A stretch of DNA of 64,000 bases from Halococcus qingdaonensis (GTDB taxonomy: Archaea; Halobacteriota; Halobacteria; Halobacteriales; Halococcaceae): assembly GCF_024508235.1 (NCBI RefSeq), contig NZ_CP101943.1, positions 806,001 through 870,000 on the forward strand, in the 5' to 3' direction. The translations under genes and the position numbers were made by a program. The notes below the pieces were generated by a model that did no database searches, was not told where the DNA came from, and saw only the letters and a program-made list of their open reading frames with translations. Positions 34,570-43,077 of this stretch are shown one piece after another. Numbering within the stretch: the stretch's first letter is position 1; each line of letters begins with the position of its first letter.

Positions 34570-35181
34570 TTACTCGTGGTTCGATACGGTCTTCTGGTAG
34601 TTGTCCTCGGCAGCGTCCCAGTCGACGACCTCGAAGAAGGCGTCGATGAAGCTACCGCGGTCGGGACCGTAGTCGTAGTAGTACGAGTGTTCCCAGACGT
34701 CGAGCGCGAGCACGGGATGAGCGCCCCAGAGCGCACCCTCGTCGTGGTTGTCGACGGCTACGTTGCGCAGCTGGTCGGCAACCGGGTCGTAGATCAGGAG
34801 CGCCCAGCCCGAGGCAGCCGACGCGGCGGCCTCGAACTCGCCCTTCCAGCCCTCGTAGGAGCCGAAGTCCTCCTCGATGCGGTCGGCGAGATCCCCGGAG
34901 GGTTCGCCGCCGCCGTTCGGACTCATGTTCTCCCAGAACATGGTGTGGAGATAGTGTCCACTACCGTTGTGGGTCACGTCGCCGAGCGCGCCACCCGTTG
35001 AGGAGTAGTCGCCGGACTCGCGGTTCTCCGCGAGGGTCTCTTCGGCGCTGTCGAGACCGTTGACGTACCCCTGATGGTGGGTGTCGTGGTGCCAGTTGAG
35101 CACCTGCTCGGAGATGTGCGGTTCGAGGGCGTCGTAGTCGTACGGGAGCGGTGGAAGCTCCGGATTGGATCGTTCGGACAT
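34570..35181 (-). CDS. sod: Superoxide dismutase (Mn/Fe)
   Basis: Removes superoxide. 203 residues of the Mn/Fe SOD family starting MSERSNPELPPLPYDYD. Metal ligands are His31 (NWHHDTHH), His79 (HYLHTMFW), Asp161 and His165 (DVWEHSYYYDYG). The motif GALWGAHPVLALDVWEHSYY is standard for haloarchaeal Mn-SOD. The ORF continues upstream, but the start at 35181 is fixed by the RBS GGAGGAG eight bases before it and the family N-terminus. A TATA-like ATTTAAC (about 35219-35225) implies a leader of 10-20 bases. Confidence 0.95.
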   Translation of the reverse strand: MSERSNPELPPLPYDYDALEPHISEQVLNWHHDTHHQGYVNGLDSAEETLAENRESGDYSSTGGALGDVTHNGSGHYLHTMFWENMSPNGGGEPSGDLADRIEEDFGSYEGWKGEFEAAASAASGWALLIYDPVADQLRNVAVDNHDEGALWGAHPVLALDVWEHSYYYDYGPDRGSFIDAFFEVVDWDAAEDNYQKTVSNHE

Positions 35182-35344
35182 TGGTCTCTCCTCCACGCTA
35201 TGACACGGGTGGACCTCTGTTAAATGTTGAGGGGCGGCTGGTACCAATAGGCACGAATCGGCTGCCGGCAGCGTCATAGATGGCTGCAAATACTGTTGGA
35301 GGCGATCGTATTTCCTTCATCGATCGAAAACCGATCGATAACTA
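35182..35344. promoter_or_regulatory. Divergent promoter region, SOD and TSUP gene, with 8-bp dyad
   Basis: Holds the SOD RBS (near 35190) and TATA (about 35219-35225, minus strand) and, for the TSUP gene, an inverted repeat ATCGATCG (35319-35326), AAAAC, CGATCGAT (35332-35339). The repeat ends five bases before the TSUP start codon at 35345, where it could bind a regulator or form a 5' RNA hairpin. Confidence 0.5.
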
Positions 35345-36334
35345 ATGTCTGACGAACAACCTGGTTCGGATGGGCGGATCGGCGCGCTCGCACGGGAACT
35401 CGATGCGCTCCCGCTCGGAGACCGCCTCCGACTCGACCGAGCCAACTGGCGACGTATCGGGATTGCACTGGTCGTGTACGCGATATCGCTCTGGCTCCTC
35501 ACTGCGTTCGTCGTTCCACAGTTCACGCCCGACTCGGCCGACTCGGGCGGTCTGTTCGTCCCGCTCATCGTCGTTTCGGCGTTCGTCTTCGAGACGCTGG
35601 ATTCGGCCTCGGGGATGGGGTTCGGCGCGACGATCGGGGCGCTCCTGTTCGTTCTCGGCTACGACCCGCTCGCGGTGACGCCCGTGCTCCTCCTCTCGGA
35701 GGCGGCGACCGGCATCGTCTCCGGGCTCTTCCACAACGAGTTCCAGAACGTCGAGTTCGGCCTCGACAACGACTCGGCGGTCGAGGCGACGCGCGTGCTC
35801 GGCATCATCGTCGGCGTCGGCGTGCTCGCGGTCGTCGTCTCGGTCGTTCTGACCTACTTCCAGTTCTCGATCCCCGACGTGTACATCAAGAGCTACGTCG
35901 GCGTCGTCGTGCTGTTGATCGCCTCGGTCACGATCGTCCAGAAGTACGTCGGCTCGGCGACCGACTACCGCCCCCGACTACTGATCGGTTTCGCCGTGTT
36001 CGCCGGGCTGAACAAGGGGATCGCCGGCAGCGGCTACGGCCCCGTGATCACGCTCGGTGAGATCATCTCCGGAGTCTACGAGAAGAGCGCGACCGCGATC
36101 ACCTCCGCCGCCGAAGGGATCGTCTCGCTGGCCGGCATCGCCACCTTCTTCGGCATCACGGCCGCCGGTGTCGAGATCAATCTCATGCTGCTGCCCTCGG
36201 TGTTCGCCGGCGGGTTCCTCGCGGCGATCCTCGCGCCCTACACCGTCCGAACGCTCCCGAACCGCGCACTCCAGTATCTCGTCCCCGGCTACGCGCTGGT
36301 GCTCGTCGCCATCCTCTTCGCGCAGGTGCTCTGA
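35345..36334 (+). CDS. TSUP family permease (TauE/SafE type)
   Basis: 329-residue membrane protein with a cytoplasmic N-terminus (about 45 residues, MSDEQPGSDGRIGALAREL) and about eight membrane helices. The ETLDSASGMGFGATIGALLF stretch, early conserved Gly-rich motifs and the KGIAGSGYGPVITLGEI second-half motif match the TSUP family, exporters of sulfite, sulfoacetate and related anions. Its stop codon is directly followed by the convergent phr2 stop with no gap. Substrate unknown. Confidence 0.85.
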   Translation: MSDEQPGSDGRIGALARELDALPLGDRLRLDRANWRRIGIALVVYAISLWLLTAFVVPQFTPDSADSGGLFVPLIVVSAFVFETLDSASGMGFGATIGALLFVLGYDPLAVTPVLLLSEAATGIVSGLFHNEFQNVEFGLDNDSAVEATRVLGIIVGVGVLAVVVSVVLTYFQFSIPDVYIKSYVGVVVLLIASVTIVQKYVGSATDYRPRLLIGFAVFAGLNKGIAGSGYGPVITLGEIISGVYEKSATAITSAAEGIVSLAGIATFFGITAAGVEINLMLLPSVFAGGFLAAILAPYTVRTLPNRALQYLVPGYALVLVAILFAQVL

Positions 36335-37732
36335 CTACCCCTCACCGCGGGCGCGCTCGAACATTTCGATGGCTTCCTCGCGGCGCTCGCCGTGCTCACA
36401 GATCGGTGCCGGGTAGTCGGGTGCAGCCGATTCACGCTCTTCGTCGCTCAGTTCGTTCCAAGAGTGGATCGTCTCCGGATCGGCATCGTCGAGCTCCGGA
36501 ACGTAGGTTTTGATGTAGTCGGCGTCGGGATCGTATTTCTCGCCCTGTGTCATCGGGTTGAACACCCGGAAGTAGGGCTGGGCGTCCGTCCCCGTCGAGG
36601 CCGCCCACTGCCAGTTGCCGTTGTCGTTTGCGGTGTCGTGGTCGACGAGGCGCTCGCGGAAGTGGGCATACCCCTCTCGCCAGTCGAGCATGAGGTCCTT
36701 CGTCAGAAAGGAAGCGACGATCATCCGCACGCGGTTGTGCATGTACGCCTCCTCGCGGAGCTGGCGCATGCCGGCGTCGACGATCGGATAGCCGGTCGTC
36801 CCCTCCTTCCAGGCCCGGAGTTCCTCGTCGTCATCGCGCCAGTCGATCGGGTTCTCGTAGCTCTTGTAGTTCTCGACGACGAGCTCCGGGTTGTAGAACA
36901 GGACGTGTGCGAAGAACTCGCCGAAGGCCAACTCCCGGCGGTAGGCGTCGATCCCTTCGCGCTCGTCCTCGTCGGCGGCCTCTCTCGCCTCATAGATCCG
37001 TTCCGTGACCTCACGGACGCCGATCGTGCCGTAGTTGAGGTCCTGCGAGAGCCGCGAAGTGCCCTCATCGGCGGGATATTCACGTCCCTCGTCGTATTCG
37101 GCAATGGGGCCGTTACAGAACGCGTCGAGGCGATCGCGGGCCGCCTCGGTGCCCGCATCCGGGATCTCCGCAGCCGGTTCGTCGAAGCCGAGATCCTTGA
37201 TCGTCGGCAGCGCTTCGCCCTCGATGTCGGCGAGCGCATCCTCATCGGATTCTGGGTACGGTTCTGCCTTCTCGCGGTCGAGCCATTTGTCGCCGAAATA
37301 CGAGAACACCGAGTAGGGATCGCCGTCGTTGGTCGTGATGGTGCCCGGCTCGTGGTGGAGCGCGTCGTGGAACGCCTCGTGGGCGATACTCGCGTCGTCG
37401 AGCGCTTCCCGAACGCGATCGTCGCGTTCCTGGGCGAGGCCCGTGTAGTCGTGGTTCCAGAACAGCTCGTCGACATCGTGTTCGTCGGCAATCTCGGGGA
37501 GCGCCTCGGCGGGGTCGCCCTCAACGGTGTAGAGACCGCTGCCGCGCTCGCGGTAGAACTCCTGAAGGGAGTCGAGTGCCGCGAGCAGGAACGCGACCCG
37601 TGGCGGGCTCGCGTACTGGAGCACGTCGCGATCGAAGACGAAGACGGGGAGGATGGAGCCGTCCTCGGCGGCCGCCGCGAGCGCGCGGTTGTCCGCCGCC
37701 CGGAGGTCGCGGCGATGCCAGTGGATGCGCAT
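36335..37732 (-). CDS. phr2: CPD photolyase Phr2
   Basis: Light-driven repair of cyclobutane pyrimidine dimers, with FAD and an antenna chromophore. 465 residues: N-terminal alpha/beta photolyase domain starting MRIHWHRRDLRAADNRAL, and C-terminal FAD domain with HNRVRMIVASFLTKDLMLDW, DNGNWQWAASTGTDAQPYFR and FNPMTQGEKYDPDADYIK. Haloarchaea in sunlit brines use Phr2 as their main photolyase. Convergent with the TSUP gene; start at 37732 as the conserved MRIHWHRRDLR. Confidence 0.94.
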   Translation of the reverse strand: MRIHWHRRDLRAADNRALAAAAEDGSILPVFVFDRDVLQYASPPRVAFLLAALDSLQEFYRERGSGLYTVEGDPAEALPEIADEHDVDELFWNHDYTGLAQERDDRVREALDDASIAHEAFHDALHHEPGTITTNDGDPYSVFSYFGDKWLDREKAEPYPESDEDALADIEGEALPTIKDLGFDEPAAEIPDAGTEAARDRLDAFCNGPIAEYDEGREYPADEGTSRLSQDLNYGTIGVREVTERIYEAREAADEDEREGIDAYRRELAFGEFFAHVLFYNPELVVENYKSYENPIDWRDDDEELRAWKEGTTGYPIVDAGMRQLREEAYMHNRVRMIVASFLTKDLMLDWREGYAHFRERLVDHDTANDNGNWQWAASTGTDAQPYFRVFNPMTQGEKYDPDADYIKTYVPELDDADPETIHSWNELSDEERESAAPDYPAPICEHGERREEAIEMFERARGEG

Positions 37733-37918
37733 GGCCGAATCAGGGGTTCGGTCATCCTAAATCATCGGTTCCACGACCTCGGGGCGGACGAGCGGCCGAT
37801 TCCACGATCGAGTTCGACCCCCGCCCGTCCCCTTCGGAAAACGATCGAACTCGACGCCGGCGACGGCGAGGACCACCGCCACTCTTATGTAGTGTGTCCC
37901 CAACGATCATGAACGACA
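37733..37918. promoter_or_regulatory. Divergent promoter region, phr2 and Liv operon
   Basis: 186-base gap. For the Liv operon a TATA-like CTTATGT (37884-37890) lies about 30 bases before the start at 37919. No clear box is seen for phr2 within 60 bases. Otherwise nothing recognisable is present. Confidence 0.45.
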
Positions 37919-39382
37919 ATGGCTACCGATGGTAATGAAAAGCGGACAAAGCCGACCGATGAAAGCGATATATCTTCCGACTCAAACGATGGAAGAAACA
38001 GCGGCAGGAACCGCCGGACGTTTCTGCGAGCGACTGGTGGTGCTGCGTTTGCGACGACGGTCGCCGGCTGTCTCAGTCTCGGTGGAGGCGGCGGGGGCGG
38101 CGGTAACGGCTCGGGTGGGAGCAACGGTTCGGGCGGCGGTACCGGTTCGGACGGCAGCGGTGGCAACGGCTCTGGCGGCGGAGGCAACGGTTCGAGTGGC
38201 GGTGGAAGCGCCGACATCGAGGGGCCGGTCACAATCGGGGCGCTCGCCCCGAACCCCGAGAACGACCCGATCGGTGGCTCGATCGTCAACGGCGCGCGGC
38301 TCGCGGTACAGCAGCTCAACGACGACGGTGGTATCGGCGGTGCGGAGGTCAAGCTGGAGGTCGGCAACACCGAGAGCGATCCCTCGACCGGACAGCAGCG
38401 CTACCGCGAGCTCGTCTTGAACAAGAACGCCGACGTGACGACGGGGATCTTCACGAGCGAGGTGCTGCTGAACATCGTCGAGGACATGGCCCAGCAGCAG
38501 AAACTCCACATCACTGCCGGCGCGGCCACGACCGAGATCTCGCGGATGATCGCGGAGGAGTACGACAAGTACAAGTATCACTTCCGCGCCGGGCCGCTCA
38601 ACGACTTCGATCTCGGGCGGAACCTGCTCGACTTCGGCGAGGCCAACTTCGAGACGATGGGCTGGGGCTCGGCGTTTTCGATGATCGAGGACTACGCGTG
38701 GACCGAGCCGATCTCGGAGCTGTTCGAGAAGCGCCTCGGCGGCATCGGCGTCGACGTGGCCGGCTCCGAGCGCTACGCCAGCGGGACGACGAACTTCGGG
38801 CCGCTGTACGACGACGTGGCGAGTTCGGACGCCGACGGGGTGTTCACCGCGATGGCGCATACAGGAACGGAGGCCATCGTTCAGTGGGCCAAACAACAGC
38901 GCCCGTTCGGCTTTGCCGGCATCCACGTCCCGATGCAGCTCCCCTCGTACTACGAGTCGGTCAACGGGGCCTGTCTCTACGGCGTGACCCAGACCTCCGC
39001 GACGCCACAGAGCAAGGTCACGGAGAAAACCCAACCGTTCGTCAAGGCTTACAACAACGAATTCGACGGCTATCCGGTCTACACCGGCTACCACGCCTAC
39101 GACGCCGTCAAGCTCTACGCGGCGATGGTCGAGCAGACCGGGACGAAAGACGCGGACGAACTGGTGTCGGCGATGGAGCAGTCTTCCTTCACCGGAACGA
39201 CCGGGACGCTGAAGTTCTACGGCAAGGACAAGAAATACCCCCACGACCCGATCTACGGCGAGAACGCCATGTATCCGGTCTTCCTCCAGTGGCAGGAGGG
39301 CCAGAACGGCGGTGGCATCCAGGAGGTCATCTGGCCGAAGCAGTACGAGACGGCGAAATACCAACAGCCGGCGTGGATCTGA
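37919..39382 (+). CDS. Liv-type ABC transporter substrate-binding lipoprotein
   Basis: 487 residues. N-terminal Tat signal RNRRTFLRATGGAAF, lipobox TVAGC, then a Gly/Ser/Asn-rich linker of about 50 residues with several NGS sequons. From SADIEGPVTIGALAPN onward it is a branched-chain amino-acid (LivJ/K) type receptor (ADVTTGIFTSEVLLNI, YHAYDAVKLYAAMVEQ). Exported folded via Tat and lipid-anchored. First gene of a five-gene operon, followed after three bases by the permease. Ligand may be an amino acid or an organic acid; the CoA genes downstream favour the latter. Confidence 0.92.
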   Translation: MATDGNEKRTKPTDESDISSDSNDGRNSGRNRRTFLRATGGAAFATTVAGCLSLGGGGGGGGNGSGGSNGSGGGTGSDGSGGNGSGGGGNGSSGGGSADIEGPVTIGALAPNPENDPIGGSIVNGARLAVQQLNDDGGIGGAEVKLEVGNTESDPSTGQQRYRELVLNKNADVTTGIFTSEVLLNIVEDMAQQQKLHITAGAATTEISRMIAEEYDKYKYHFRAGPLNDFDLGRNLLDFGEANFETMGWGSAFSMIEDYAWTEPISELFEKRLGGIGVDVAGSERYASGTTNFGPLYDDVASSDADGVFTAMAHTGTEAIVQWAKQQRPFGFAGIHVPMQLPSYYESVNGACLYGVTQTSATPQSKVTEKTQPFVKAYNNEFDGYPVYTGYHAYDAVKLYAAMVEQTGTKDADELVSAMEQSSFTGTTGTLKFYGKDKKYPHDPIYGENAMYPVFLQWQEGQNGGGIQEVIWPKQYETAKYQQPAWI

Positions 39383-39385
39383 TCG

Positions 39386-40246
39386 ATGGCCGACATCGTC
39401 ACCATCCTCATCAACGGGACGGTCATCAGCTCGCTCTACGCGCTCGTCGCCATCGGCTTCACGATGATCTTCGGCGTCGGCGGCACGATCAACCTCGCCC
39501 ACGGCGGCATCATCACGGTCGGCGCGTTCTCGGCCTACTACGTCACGAACGCGGGCCTCGGCATCTGGGCGGGCGTGCTCGCGGCGATGGCGGTACCGGC
39601 GCTGTTCAGCGTGCTCCTCTACAAGGGGTTCGCCGAACGACGCGACGACATCATCATCGTGATGATCCTCACCCTTCTGGCCTCCATCGTCGTCGAGGAG
39701 GTCGTCCGTATCGTCGAGGGGAGCCAGCCCAAGGCGATCCCGGCGCTCGTCTCGGGCACCACCGAACTGCTCGGGAGTTCGGTACAGAACAACCTGCTCG
39801 TGGTGTTCGTCGTCTCGTGGCTGCTCATCGGCGGGCTGTTCGCGTTCGTCAACTACTCCAAGACCGGGAAGGCGATCCTCGCGACCAGCATGAGCCCGCG
39901 CGGCGCGGCGCTCGTCGGCATCGAAAGCGACCGCATCAACCTCTACACGTGGGCCATCGCCGGCCTGCTCGCGGGTATCGCCGGGCTCTTCCTGGGCTCC
40001 TACCAGACCGCGAACTGGGCGATGGGCCGCGAACCGCTCATCCTCTCCTTTTCGATCGTCGTGCTCGGCGGGCTCGGCTCGATCCGGGGAAGCCTCGTCG
40101 CGGCGTACGTGATCGGCTTCCTGGAGGTCATCACGACGTCGGCGATCGATCCGCGGCTGAGTGGCCTGGCCGGACTCGTCGTCCTCGTGGTCGTGTTGCT
40201 CGTCCGTCCCGAGGGCCTGTTCGGCCGGGAGCTCGCGGAGGCGTAG
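39386..40246 (+). CDS. livH: Liv-type ABC permease LivH
   Basis: 286 residues, about eight membrane helices, starting MADIVTILINGTVISSLYALVAIGFTM. The FGVGGTINLAHGGIITVGAF motif, MSPRGAALVGIESDRI loop and VVLGGLGSIRGSLVAAYVIG are characteristic of LivH. It ends directly at the start of LivM (TAG then ATG, no gap), so the two are co-translated. Confidence 0.92.
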   Translation: MADIVTILINGTVISSLYALVAIGFTMIFGVGGTINLAHGGIITVGAFSAYYVTNAGLGIWAGVLAAMAVPALFSVLLYKGFAERRDDIIIVMILTLLASIVVEEVVRIVEGSQPKAIPALVSGTTELLGSSVQNNLLVVFVVSWLLIGGLFAFVNYSKTGKAILATSMSPRGAALVGIESDRINLYTWAIAGLLAGIAGLFLGSYQTANWAMGREPLILSFSIVVLGGLGSIRGSLVAAYVIGFLEVITTSAIDPRLSGLAGLVVLVVVLLVRPEGLFGRELAEA

Positions 40247-41425
40247 ATGGCGGACGAACCCCTCTCCGCCGAACCTGCCGAGACCGACACCGACCGCTCG
40301 CTCGTCGGTTCGATGCTCGCCCCGCGCTACCTGCTCGGCGTGCTCGGTGTCGTGGCGTTCGCCGCCGTCCCGTTCGTCGGCATCTCGACGACACAGCTGT
40401 TGGTGCTCATCGGGGCGCTCTACTTCGGGATGTTCGCGATGAGCTGGGACGTCGTGTCGGGCTACACGGGCGAGATCAGTTTCGGTCACGCCCTCTTCTT
40501 CGCCGTCGGTGGCTACACGTCGACGCTACTCAACCTCGAACTCGGGCTGTCGCCGTCGCTCTCGATCCCGGTCGGTGTCGCGCTCGCGGCACTCGCGGGC
40601 GTCCTCATCGGCGTGCCGGCGCTGCGGATCCGGGGTCCGTATCTCTCCCTGATAACGCTCGTCGCGCCGCTCATCCTGCTCCAAGTGTTCATCATCTACG
40701 GCGACGTCTTCGGCGGCGAACTCGGACTGAGCTCGCCGGCGGCGCTGGTCACCGCCGACGAGTTCGACCTCGTCGTCACGGCGAACTACTACATCGCGCT
40801 CGGACTGTTCCTCGCCATTCTCCTCCTCCTGTTCGCCGTCACGCGCTCGAACATCGGCTCGGTGCTGACGGCGATCCGCGAGGACGAGGATGCCGTTGCG
40901 GCCGCCGGCCTGAACGTGGCGAAATTCAAGGTGTTCGCGTTCGTGCTGAGCGCGGCCATCGGCGGGCTCGCGGGTGCGATGTTCGTCCATACCCCAGTAG
41001 GAAGCCCGCGCCCGAGCCAACTGCTCGCGCTGATCGTGAGCATCGAGGTGCTCATTGCGGCCACCCTCGGCGGCATGGGCACCATCGTCGGCGCGGGTCT
41101 CGGCGGCGTGTTCTTCTACTTCGTCAACGATCTGCTCAACCAGCAGGAGTTCACCATCCCATTCGTGAACGTCGGGCTCAACGAGGCGAGCCTGCTGCTC
41201 TTCGCACTGCTGACGATGGTCCTCATCTACGTTCTCCCGCAGGGGGTGTTCCCGTCGGCGATACGCGCCGGTCGGCGGCTGCTCGGGCGTGCGCGCGGCA
41301 ACCCCGTAGCGACCGATGGCGGCCACGAGTCGGGTGGAGCCACGTCCCCGATCGAGCAGGCTGCGGATCGCTATCGGCGCGCACTCGAAGAGTTCGAAGA
41401 ACGGATCGGAGATGATGAGAAATGA
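40247..41425 (+). CDS. livM: Liv-type ABC permease LivM
   Basis: 392 residues, about ten membrane helices after a 25-residue acidic tail. VSGYTGEISFGHALFFAVGGY and AIREDEDAVAAAGLNVAKFKVF are LivM hallmarks, with the second coupling loop to the ATPases. A hydrophilic C-terminal tail (about 50 residues, ending RIGDDEK) precedes a four-base overlap with LivG (ATGA). Confidence 0.92.
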   Translation: MADEPLSAEPAETDTDRSLVGSMLAPRYLLGVLGVVAFAAVPFVGISTTQLLVLIGALYFGMFAMSWDVVSGYTGEISFGHALFFAVGGYTSTLLNLELGLSPSLSIPVGVALAALAGVLIGVPALRIRGPYLSLITLVAPLILLQVFIIYGDVFGGELGLSSPAALVTADEFDLVVTANYYIALGLFLAILLLLFAVTRSNIGSVLTAIREDEDAVAAAGLNVAKFKVFAFVLSAAIGGLAGAMFVHTPVGSPRPSQLLALIVSIEVLIAATLGGMGTIVGAGLGGVFFYFVNDLLNQQEFTIPFVNVGLNEASLLLFALLTMVLIYVLPQGVFPSAIRAGRRLLGRARGNPVATDGGHESGGATSPIEQAADRYRRALEEFEERIGDDEK

Positions 41426-42228
41426 GCACTGACAGCGACACGACCGGCGGGAGCGAACCGCTGACTGGGACGGAAAACGACGCGTACGGGCCCGACGACG
41501 GGCTACTGGTCCTTCGGAACGTCACGAAGCGCTTCGGGGGACTGACGGCGGTCGACGACCTCTCGTTCGCCGTCAGGGAGGGCGAGATCCTCGGGTTCAT
41601 CGGGCCGAACGGTGCGGGCAAGTCGACCACGTTCAACTGCGTGACCGGGACCTACCCCCCGACGGAAGGGACGGTCTGGTACGACGGCGAGGACACGACC
41701 GGGAACGCGGCCCACGTGATGGTCAAACACGGACTGGCGCGCACGTTCCAGTCGTTTCGCCCGCTCTCCGATCGAACGGTCCTCGAAAACGTCGCGCTGG
41801 CGCTCACGCCCGACAGACTCCTCACCCTGTCGGGTCTGCGTGGGAAGACGCGCGAGCGGGCGCGTGCCATCTGCGAGCGGGTCGGTCTCGGCGACAGGGT
41901 GGAGCTGTCGCCGAGCGAACTGCCTCACGCCGGGTTGCTCCGCCTCGAACTCGCGCGGGCGCTCGCGACCGATCCCGACCTCCTCCTGATCGACGAGCCG
42001 TTCGCCGGGCTGTCGAGCGGCGAGGTCGAGACCGTCTCCGACCTCCTCGCCGAGCTCCGTGACGAGGGGCTGACGCTGGTGGTGGTCGATCACAACATGC
42101 GCGGGCTGCTCTCGCTCATCGATCGGGCGATCGTCATCCGCTTCGGCTCGAAACTCGCCGCGGGAACTCCTGAGGAAATCCGGGCGAACGAGGCGGTCCA
42201 GGAGGCCTACCTGGGGGGTGGCAGATGA
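41422..42228 (+). CDS. livG: Liv-type ABC ATPase LivG
   Basis: 268 residues: Walker A GPNGAGKST, an ABC signature region LSPSELPHAGLLRLELARAL where the usual LSGG is replaced by SPSELPHA, and Walker B LLLIDEP. Overlaps LivM by four bases and LivF by four bases. The weak signature is a point of interest, because LivG normally carries LS[YH]G-type sequences. Together with LivF it forms the heterodimeric ATPase. Confidence 0.9.
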   Translation: MSTDSDTTGGSEPLTGTENDAYGPDDGLLVLRNVTKRFGGLTAVDDLSFAVREGEILGFIGPNGAGKSTTFNCVTGTYPPTEGTVWYDGEDTTGNAAHVMVKHGLARTFQSFRPLSDRTVLENVALALTPDRLLTLSGLRGKTRERARAICERVGLGDRVELSPSELPHAGLLRLELARALATDPDLLLIDEPFAGLSSGEVETVSDLLAELRDEGLTLVVVDHNMRGLLSLIDRAIVIRFGSKLAAGTPEEIRANEAVQEAYLGGGR

Positions 42229-42974
42229 GCACCGAGGCGGCCGGTGACGGAACTGCGACCGCCACCGACCAGGAGGGCGCGGCGCTCGTCGTCGACGACC
42301 TCCGCGTGTCGTACGGCAAGGTGGCCGCGCTCCGCGGCATCGACCTTCGGGTCGAACACGGCGAGATCGTCTCGGTGATCGGTCCGAACGGCGCGGGCAA
42401 GACGACGCTCGCCGAGACCATCACCGGCTTTCACGACTACCAGGGCAGCGTTCGGTATCAGGGGGCGGAGGTGAGCGGGCGCTCGACGAGCGACCTCGTG
42501 AGCGAAGGGCTCATCCACTGCACCGAGGGGCGCGACCTCTTCGGCCACATGAGCGTCGCGGACAACCTCTCGCTCGGGACGTTCCGTCGCGGCGACGCCG
42601 ACGAACGCCGCTCGTTCGTCTACGAGCTCTTCCCGGCGCTCGAAGAGCGCACCGACCAGCACGCGCGGACGATGAGCGGCGGCGAACAGCAGATGCTCGC
42701 CATCGGACGGGCGCTGATGAGCGCGCCCGAGTTCCTGATCCTCGACGAACCAACGCTGGGGCTCGCGCCGGTCGTTCTCGAGGACATCAGCGACGGGCTC
42801 GAACGCATCCGCGAGGCCGGCGTCACCGTCCTCCTCTGTGAACAGAACGTCACCTTCGCGATGGATCACGCCGATCGTATCGCGCTGCTCGAAAACGGCG
42901 AACTCGTCCGCGAGGACACGCCCGAGAGCCTCCGTGACGACGATTACGTCCGCGATGTCTACCTCGGCGGGTGA
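42225..42974 (+). CDS. livF: Liv-type ABC ATPase LivF
   Basis: 249 residues: Walker A GPNGAGKTT, signature MSGGEQQMLAIGRALM, and Walker B FLILDEPTLGLAP, as in LivF. Starts within a four-base overlap with LivG and closes the operon. The next gene follows after 103 bases and is an acyl-CoA ligase. Confidence 0.92.
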   Translation: MSTEAAGDGTATATDQEGAALVVDDLRVSYGKVAALRGIDLRVEHGEIVSVIGPNGAGKTTLAETITGFHDYQGSVRYQGAEVSGRSTSDLVSEGLIHCTEGRDLFGHMSVADNLSLGTFRRGDADERRSFVYELFPALEERTDQHARTMSGGEQQMLAIGRALMSAPEFLILDEPTLGLAPVVLEDISDGLERIREAGVTVLLCEQNVTFAMDHADRIALLENGELVREDTPESLRDDDYVRDVYLGG

Positions 42975-43077
42975 GCGAGTTTCTTACCGTTGGTAACGAA
43001 AAACGCTTTTCAACGAACGACTGGTTGTTCGAGGGGCAACCCTTTAAGCCGTGGCGTGCGTCCACACATGGGAATCC

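Noticed and set aside
20183-35300. TACTGTTGGA shared by two intergenic spots (near 20183 and 35290)
   Set aside because: A ten-base match between two places is expected by chance; no further similarity around it.
37982-40489. Very long open frames opposite the Liv genes (835 codons on the minus strand), and one of 905 codons at 38698-41415 in another frame
   Set aside because: The products are charged, Arg/Asp/His-rich low-complexity sequences expected from GC-rich antisense reading; the Liv genes explain the DNA fully.
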